Below, piece after piece: positions 15,902-19,530 of a stretch of 19,530 nt of DNA (within the stretch, counting starts at the first letter, position 1; every line of letters begins with the position of its first letter). The notes beneath the pieces are model-generated. The model saw nothing but the letters and a program-made list of their open reading frames with translations, was not told the origin of the DNA and made no database searches. The translations under genes and the position numbers were made by a program. This DNA is from a bacterium (lineage in GTDB: Bacteria; Patescibacteria; Dojkabacteria; SC72). The stretch lies in the NCBI GenBank assembly GCA_029553845.1, contig JAKPKF010000390.1, positions 1-19,530 on the forward strand, given 5' to 3'.

Positions 15902-16489
15902 ATGATATTGTCAGACAAATCAATTAAAGCAAAAGTAAAAACAGGAGAGATAGTTATAGAACCATTCGAAGAGAAATGTCTTCAATCTGCATCGTATGAT
16001 CTTCACTTAGACAAAGATTTCCTTGTTTTCAACAGAGAGAATCATAGCCTAATAGATGTAAAAGAACCTGTTGATGAATTGATGAAGAAAATAGTAGTGT
16101 CTGAAGAACAGGGTATAATTATTCATCCAGGAGATTTTATATTAGCAAATGTCAAAGAAATTACAGGTGTTGACGATAAGCATGTAGGAAGACTTGAGGG
16201 GAAGAGCTCTCTTGCAAGAATGGGATTAATAATCCATACAACGGCAGGATTTTTAGATCCAGGGAATAAATTGCGTCTTACATTGGAGATGGTAAATCTT
16301 TCTCCCTTGCCCATAAAGTTGTATCCTGGAATGAAGATAGGTCAGATAGCGTTTGAAGAATTAGATGAAAAGTGTGAGAGACCATATGGAACAAAAGGAC
16401 TTATGAATAAGTATGTAGGAGATATGACAGTAACCGCAAGTCAAATGTGGAAAAACTTTAAAGAAGAAGATAATGAACAAAAAGATTAG
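15902..16489 (+). CDS. dcd: dCTP deaminase, possibly the dUMP-forming bifunctional type
   Basis: A 195-residue trimeric dUTPase-fold enzyme. Seen: MILSDKSIKAK (1-11), LQSASYDLHL (27-36), VGRLEGKSSLARMGL (95-109), HTTAGFLDPG (112-121), TLEMVN with catalytic-position Glu129, and LYPGMKIGQIAFE (140-152). Escherichia coli Dcd makes dUTP and has HVTAH at this place; the HxTAGFxDPG form with LPIxLxPGMKIGQ resembles the mycobacterial and Methanocaldococcus bifunctional enzymes that go straight from dCTP to dUMP. No dUTPase gene is in the window, and ThyX needs dUMP, so a dUMP-forming enzyme fits well (inference). Between DPG and TLE the residues are NKLRL, not the usual FxGxI. The start lies 17 bases after thyX; the last 17 bases overlap sufS. 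Confidence 0.92.
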   Translation: MILSDKSIKAKVKTGEIVIEPFEEKCLQSASYDLHLDKDFLVFNRENHSLIDVKEPVDELMKKIVVSEEQGIIIHPGDFILANVKEITGVDDKHVGRLEGKSSLARMGLIIHTTAGFLDPGNKLRLTLEMVNLSPLPIKLYPGMKIGQIAFEELDEKCERPYGTKGLMNKYVGDMTVTASQMWKNFKEEDNEQKD

Positions 16490-17753
16490 GAATCAATTTC
16501 CAATATTACAAAGAAAGATAAATGGTAAAAAGCTAATATATTTAGATAGTGCTGCTACATCCCAAAAGCCACAGTTTGTTATAGATAGTATCTCTGAGTA
16601 TTACAAAAAATATAATGCAAATATACATAGAAGTTCTCATGTACTTGCAAAGGAAGCTACAGGTATGTGGAAGGAAGCACACCAGATAGTTGCAGATTTT
16701 TTAAATGCAGAATCGTACAAGGAGATAGTGTTTGTAAGAAATAGTACTGAGGGTTTAAATCTACTAGCTAAGACATATGGTAAAGATAATCTTTCAAAAG
16801 GAGATATTGTAATAATTTCAGAAATGGAACACCATAGCAATATCGTTCCCTGGTTAATACTTCAAAAAGAGATTGGTTTTGAAATTAAATATATTCCAGT
16901 AACAGATGATTATGATTTAGATATTAAATGGTTGGAGGATACTGTAAAGGAGTTTGGTTCAAAGATTAAAATAATATCTGTTGTACATATTTCCAATGTA
17001 TTGGGTACAAAAAACGATGTAAAGAAAATTTCTGAAATTGGTCATACTGTTGGTGCTTTTGTAATTGTAGATGGAGCACAGAGTGTCCCACATATTCCTG
17101 TAGATGTTCAGGATATTGGCTGTGATGCTTTCGTTTTTTCTGGGCATAAAGTATATGGTCCAACAGGTAGTGGTGTTGTTTACTGTAAGCAGAATATTCT
17201 TGAGAATCTTTCTCCTTTTATGGGGGGTGGGGAGATGATTCTTTCTGTAAAGAAAGATGGTTTTGAAATGAATGAACTACCATGGAGATTTGAAGCTGGT
17301 ACTCCAGATATTGAGAGTGGAATTGTATTAGGGAAGACGATCCAATGGTTTAAGAAAACGATAGAAGAAATTGGTGGATGGGATGTTTTAATAGAACATG
17401 AGAAGAATTTGATGAAGGAATTTTTAGATAGTTTTGATGGTATTGAATGGTTTAGATTGTTTGGTAAGAAGAGTGTAGAGGAAAGGTATGGAGTAATATC
17501 TTTCAATATTGATGGATTTGGATTTAAAGGGTGTAAGGAAATGGAGAAGGGGAAGAAAGAGGGAAGCGAAATAGTGGAATATATTAGTGCAAGAGGCGTG
17601 GCTGTAAGAGAAGGGTATCATTGTGCAGAGCCTTTACATGATAGATTCAAAGTTGGCCCTACAATGAGGATGAGTTTAGGTATATACAATGATAACGAGG
17701 ATGTCAAAACATTTTCTAAATTACTAAAAGAAGCCGTCCTTTCTTCCTACTAG
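16473..17753 (+). CDS. sufS: Group II cysteine desulfurase (SufS/Csd type)
   Basis: A 426-residue PLP enzyme releasing sulfur from cysteine as an enzyme persulfide. N-terminus: LIYLDSAATSQKP (21-33); PLP site: EMEHHSNIVPW (117-127), VDGAQSVPH (199-207) and SGHKVYGPTG with Lys226. The persulfide Cys384 lies in VREGYHCAEPLHDRF (378-392). A Lys/Glu/Gly-rich insertion at ~351-366 (GCKEMEKGKKEG) makes it about 20 residues longer than E. coli SufS (406). Neighbours are folate/nucleotide genes, and no sufB, sufC, sufD or sufU is visible. It may serve Fe-S assembly from elsewhere or tRNA thiolation; unresolved. The start overlaps dcd by 17 bases with only a weak GAAGAAG before ATG. The stop TAG overlaps the convergent gene's stop. 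Confidence 0.92.
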   Translation: MNKKIRNQFPILQRKINGKKLIYLDSAATSQKPQFVIDSISEYYKKYNANIHRSSHVLAKEATGMWKEAHQIVADFLNAESYKEIVFVRNSTEGLNLLAKTYGKDNLSKGDIVIISEMEHHSNIVPWLILQKEIGFEIKYIPVTDDYDLDIKWLEDTVKEFGSKIKIISVVHISNVLGTKNDVKKISEIGHTVGAFVIVDGAQSVPHIPVDVQDIGCDAFVFSGHKVYGPTGSGVVYCKQNILENLSPFMGGGEMILSVKKDGFEMNELPWRFEAGTPDIESGIVLGKTIQWFKKTIEEIGGWDVLIEHEKNLMKEFLDSFDGIEWFRLFGKKSVEERYGVISFNIDGFGFKGCKEMEKGKKEGSEIVEYISARGVAVREGYHCAEPLHDRFKVGPTMRMSLGIYNDNEDVKTFSKLLKEAVLSSY

Positions 17754-18916
17754 ATTGTTGGTTGTACTGGAGGAACACTCTGTGGCTCATCTGTTGGAGT
17801 AGTTTCTTCTTTTGGTGCTGCCGCCCAGTTGTTTACCATTTGTTGCATGTCTGGTAAGTTTGAGGGCAAAACAGGTGCTGTCTCTTCAACCACTGGAGGA
17901 GGAGTTTCAACAGGCATAGTATTGAAATCTGGTGTAGGCACTGTTTCCTCAATTACTGGAGCTGGAGTTTCAACAGGCATAGTATTGAAATTTGGTATAG
18001 GTGTTGTTTCCTCAACTGCTGGTGTTGGAGTTTCAACTGGCATAGCATTAAAATCAGGAGCAGGTGCTGCTTGTGCTTGAGAATTATCCTTTGCCATTAA
18101 ATCTGCCAAATCATTAGATTCAGTCGCTTCTGAAGGTGCTTCTACACTCTGTAGCTGTACAGGCTCTTGCTCTAACTTCTCTTGTATTGTTCCTTCCTTA
18201 ACCTGTGGGGTGTAAAGATTTCCAGATATATTATCTATATCTGTAGGACGACTCTCAGATGGTGCTGGAACTTCCTCTTTGTTCTCTTCAACCTGAGTTA
18301 CTACCTCTTCTGGTTTTCCATCTTTTTTCTTACTAAGTAATATCCCAAGGATACTGATTAGTAAAATAGTTGCCCCACCAATCAAGATGTATGGAAGATA
18401 GTCGGTAAGAATATCTTGGAAACTTTTTGTTGTTTCGGTTTCTGTTACTGTCGGTGTGGTAGCTGTAGGGATTTCGGTAGTAGGTTCAGGTTCTGTACTT
18501 GTTATGTCGGTAACTGTTCCCAATGTTAAAGAACCTAAATCTAAACCAGTGGTTTTAGATACTGTAAAAGCATAATCCGCTGAATTAGGAGCAAAAAGTA
18601 TTGTAGCAACATTCCCATTTAGAACCTTTGCTTCTGCAAGTGTGCAAGTTATTGTTAATAAATTTGATACATTGGTATAGGAAAATGAACTACATACAGT
18701 ATTGTCATCTGAGAGAGCAGAAACTGTGACACCCTCGGAAGCTTGGATTTGAAATGCTATCTTCTCAGTGGTATCTGTACCAGTATTTACAAGTATATCT
18801 ACACTTTTTTGTGAAGTAGTAGAGTTATCTTCAAGAGTAATATCTACTGCGGCAAGAACTTTCAATGGAAGAAAAGCGAATGCTAAAAGGAACAAATAAA
18901 CAGAGAGTTTTTTCAT
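17750..18916 (-). CDS. Signal-peptide, single-pass membrane protein with a cohesin-like ectodomain and a repeat-rich Pro/Glu/Thr tail
   Basis: A 388-residue protein of unknown function. Residues 1-22 are a signal peptide (MKKLSVYLFLLAFAFLPLKV, cut near LAA). Residues ~23-140 form a strand-rich domain with two cysteines (75 and 91, possibly a disulfide); alternating hydrophobics and GNVATILFAPNS recall cohesin-like or Ig-like folds of surface proteins, a weak call. A Thr/Pro/Glu linker (~140-165) leads to a membrane helix (175-194), then the stop-transfer SKKKDGK. The ~190-residue C-terminal part should be cytoplasmic: acidic, Pro-rich, with three 21-residue repeats (284-346) sharing FNxMPVETPxPxVEET. 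Start ATG lies 8 bases after a TATACT box. Its stop shares CTAG with the sufS stop. It may be a surface or cell-envelope scaffold protein, by inference only. Confidence 0.78.
   Translation of the reverse strand: MKKLSVYLFLLAFAFLPLKVLAAVDITLEDNSTTSQKSVDILVNTGTDTTEKIAFQIQASEGVTVSALSDDNTVCSSFSYTNVSNLLTITCTLAEAKVLNGNVATILFAPNSADYAFTVSKTTGLDLGSLTLGTVTDITSTEPEPTTEIPTATTPTVTETETTKSFQDILTDYLPYILIGGATILLISILGILLSKKKDGKPEEVVTQVEENKEEVPAPSESRPTDIDNISGNLYTPQVKEGTIQEKLEQEPVQLQSVEAPSEATESNDLADLMAKDNSQAQAAPAPDFNAMPVETPTPAVEETTPIPNFNTMPVETPAPVIEETVPTPDFNTMPVETPPPVVEETAPVLPSNLPDMQQMVNNWAAAPKEETTPTDEPQSVPPVQPTI
17880..18068 (-). repeat. Three tandem 63-bp coding repeats
   Basis: Units at 17880-17942, 17943-18005 and 18006-18068 have an exact 63-bp period and encode 21 residues each, core FNTMPVETP followed by a VEET. 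They diverge mostly at third bases and at linker Pro/Ala/Thr positions. The protein-level core is better conserved than the DNA, suggesting old duplications kept for the peptide. A plus-strand open frame over this stretch is a shadow. Confidence 0.85.
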
Positions 18917-18924
18917 TTTAAGGC

Positions 18925-18930
18925 AGTATA
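18925..18930 (-). promoter_or_regulatory. Candidate -10 box before the repeat-tail membrane protein
   Basis: On the minus strand TATACT stands 8 bases before ATG (GCCTTAAA between), the same spacing and a similar GCC start as the box before the ligase-like gene. It would give a nearly leaderless message. A rival start uses TTGACA (18974-18969) with TG-A-TAGCCT 17 bases downstream, giving a leader of about 28 bases. Confidence 0.4.
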
Positions 18931-18968
18931 ATTTTATCTATTCTAAGGCTATCATTTGTCATATATAA

Positions 18969-18985
18969 TGTCAAAATATTTGACT
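18969..18985. promoter_or_regulatory. Palindromic back-to-back -35 boxes between the divergent genes
   Basis: GTCAAA (18970-18975) and TTTGAC (18979-18984) form a 6-bp inverted repeat around ATA. On the minus strand the left arm gives TTGACA; on the plus strand the right arm gives TTGACT. Both -35-like boxes face outward. The palindrome could alternatively be a repressor site. Confidence 0.45.
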
Positions 18986-19008
18986 TAATCAGTAATGAAA
19001 TATACACT
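18980..19008 (+). promoter_or_regulatory. Candidate promoter of lon
   Basis: TTGACT (18980-18985) and TACACT (19003-19008) are spaced by 17 bases, so transcription would begin near 19015 with a leader of about 19 bases. A second -10-like TAAAAT (19019-19024) lies nine bases before the lon ATG and would give an almost leaderless message; the two could alternate. Confidence 0.5.
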
Positions 19009-19033
19009 AAGATAACAGTAAAATCTGCCTACT

Positions 19034-19530
19034 ATGAATTATTCAGATACAAATTTCTTACAAAATAATATGGGGAGTATGAATGAAGACTCTATGGGAG
19101 ATATTCTTGCATTAGAAAACAAGATTGTTACTTCTAACCTTCCACTAGATTTGAAAGAAGAAACCATGAAGAATCTCTTGAGACTTAAATCCATGATAAA
19201 GCGTGGGGTTTATGGATCAGAGTTTGATACTATGATTAAATATGTAAACTGGATTATAAAGATTCCATTTGGTGTAGTTTCAAAAGATAATTTGGATATT
19301 TCTAATGCTAAGAGATTGATGGATGAAACACACTATGGTATGGATAGTATCAAGGATTTAATTCTGGACTATATTGCTGCTATGCAGCTTGAGAATATGC
19401 AAAGGAACAGAATTCCCACCCAAGTTGCTACAGATATGTCTTACAGACCTCAACCAACTGTTGCTCTCAAACCTAATTCTAAAGCACCAGTATTTCTATT
19501 TATAGGTTTACAAGGTGTAGGTAAAACATC
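19034..19530 (+). CDS. lon: Lon ATP-dependent protease, 5' part, lacking the N-terminal substrate domain
   Basis: The first 165 codons of a Lon protease that runs past the right edge. The conserved region just before the AAA+ domain is clear: YVNWIIKIPFGVVSKDNLD (70-88, compare the Lon YLDWLLxLPW motif), LMDETHYGMDSIKDLILDYI (95-114, compare LDxDHYGLxxVKERILEYLA) and Walker A GLQGVGKT (158-165, usually GPPGVGKT). In E. coli Lon Walker A is near residue 356, so about 200 residues, the LON substrate-binding domain, are absent. The first ~65 residues are Met/Asn/Asp-rich and helical. The stretch between the IAAMQ helix and Walker A is longer than usual (~35 residues, Pro- and Gln-rich). ATG 19034 follows a -10 box by nine bases; later ATGs at 19070 and 19082 are possible. 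Catalytic Ser and Lys lie outside the window. Confidence 0.88.
   Translation, partial: MNYSDTNFLQNNMGSMNEDSMGDILALENKIVTSNLPLDLKEETMKNLLRLKSMIKRGVYGSEFDTMIKYVNWIIKIPFGVVSKDNLDISNAKRLMDETHYGMDSIKDLILDYIAAMQLENMQRNRIPTQVATDMSYRPQPTVALKPNSKAPVFLFIGLQGVGKT

Noticed and set aside
17880..18068. CRISPR-like array
   Set aside because: The repeats are contiguous 63-bp coding units without spacers, inside an open reading frame.
17829..18080. 83-codon plus-strand frame with repeated Thr-Gly-Ile-Val-Leu-Lys units
   Set aside because: The repeats come from the 63-bp units of the minus-strand gene; it has no start signal and is low complexity.
1..19530. Alternative genetic code (UGA read as Gly, as in Gracilibacteria and Absconditabacteria)
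   Set aside because: No conserved gene has an in-frame internal TGA, and thyX and comF end with TGA.

Overview
The window looks like a chromosomal segment of an AT-rich, streamlined bacterium, most likely a member of the Candidate Phyla Radiation (Patescibacteria; a Dojkabacteria- or Microgenomates-like genome is a guess I cannot settle). The signs are tight gene packing with overlapping ends, almost no Shine-Dalgarno sequences, a WzyC/O-antigen-ligase-like protein with TPR repeats, a Lon without its N-terminal domain, a double-length ThyX and a stand-alone SprT-like peptidase. UGA appears only at gene ends (thyX, comF), so the standard bacterial code fits. I see no tRNA, rRNA, CRISPR array, insertion sequence or phage gene, and no gene-free stretch above 120 bases.

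Layout: the window opens in the 3' part of grpE, followed by dnaK and a clear intrinsic terminator (to 2344). A membrane O-antigen ligase-like/TPR protein (+) converges on comF (-) with a 100-base overlap. The comF-murJ divergent spacer holds a long inverted repeat. murJ overlaps a small membrane-anchored protein. Next come groES-groEL behind a sigma70-type promoter and a CIRCE-like operator. A bidirectional terminator separates groEL from a convergent SprT-like peptidase, which shares a near-symmetric -10 element with a divergent ABC exporter gene. The compact cluster folD-glyA-thyX-dcd-sufS follows, converging on a signal-peptide, single-pass membrane protein with a repeat-rich tail. A divergent lon gene runs off the right edge.

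How the genes fit together: GrpE-DnaK, GroES-GroEL, Lon and the SprT-like peptidase form a proteostasis set. MurJ, the ligase-like protein and the small protein coupled to MurJ concern the envelope. FolD, GlyA, ThyX and Dcd form a nearly complete route to dTMP: GlyA and FolD handle methylene-tetrahydrofolate, Dcd (resembling the dUMP-forming bifunctional type) makes the nucleotide, and ThyX methylates it.

The most unusual points are: (i) a tandem ThyX whose signature motif and active-site residues are split between two half-degenerate repeats; (ii) repeated -10-like boxes only 6-10 bases before ATG codons, suggesting leaderless transcripts; (iii) a degenerate CIRCE element with exact canonical spacing before groES; (iv) symmetric divergent promoters; (v) an ABC ATPase with altered signature and H-loop; (vi) a GroEL lacking the arginine of the known allosteric salt bridge.
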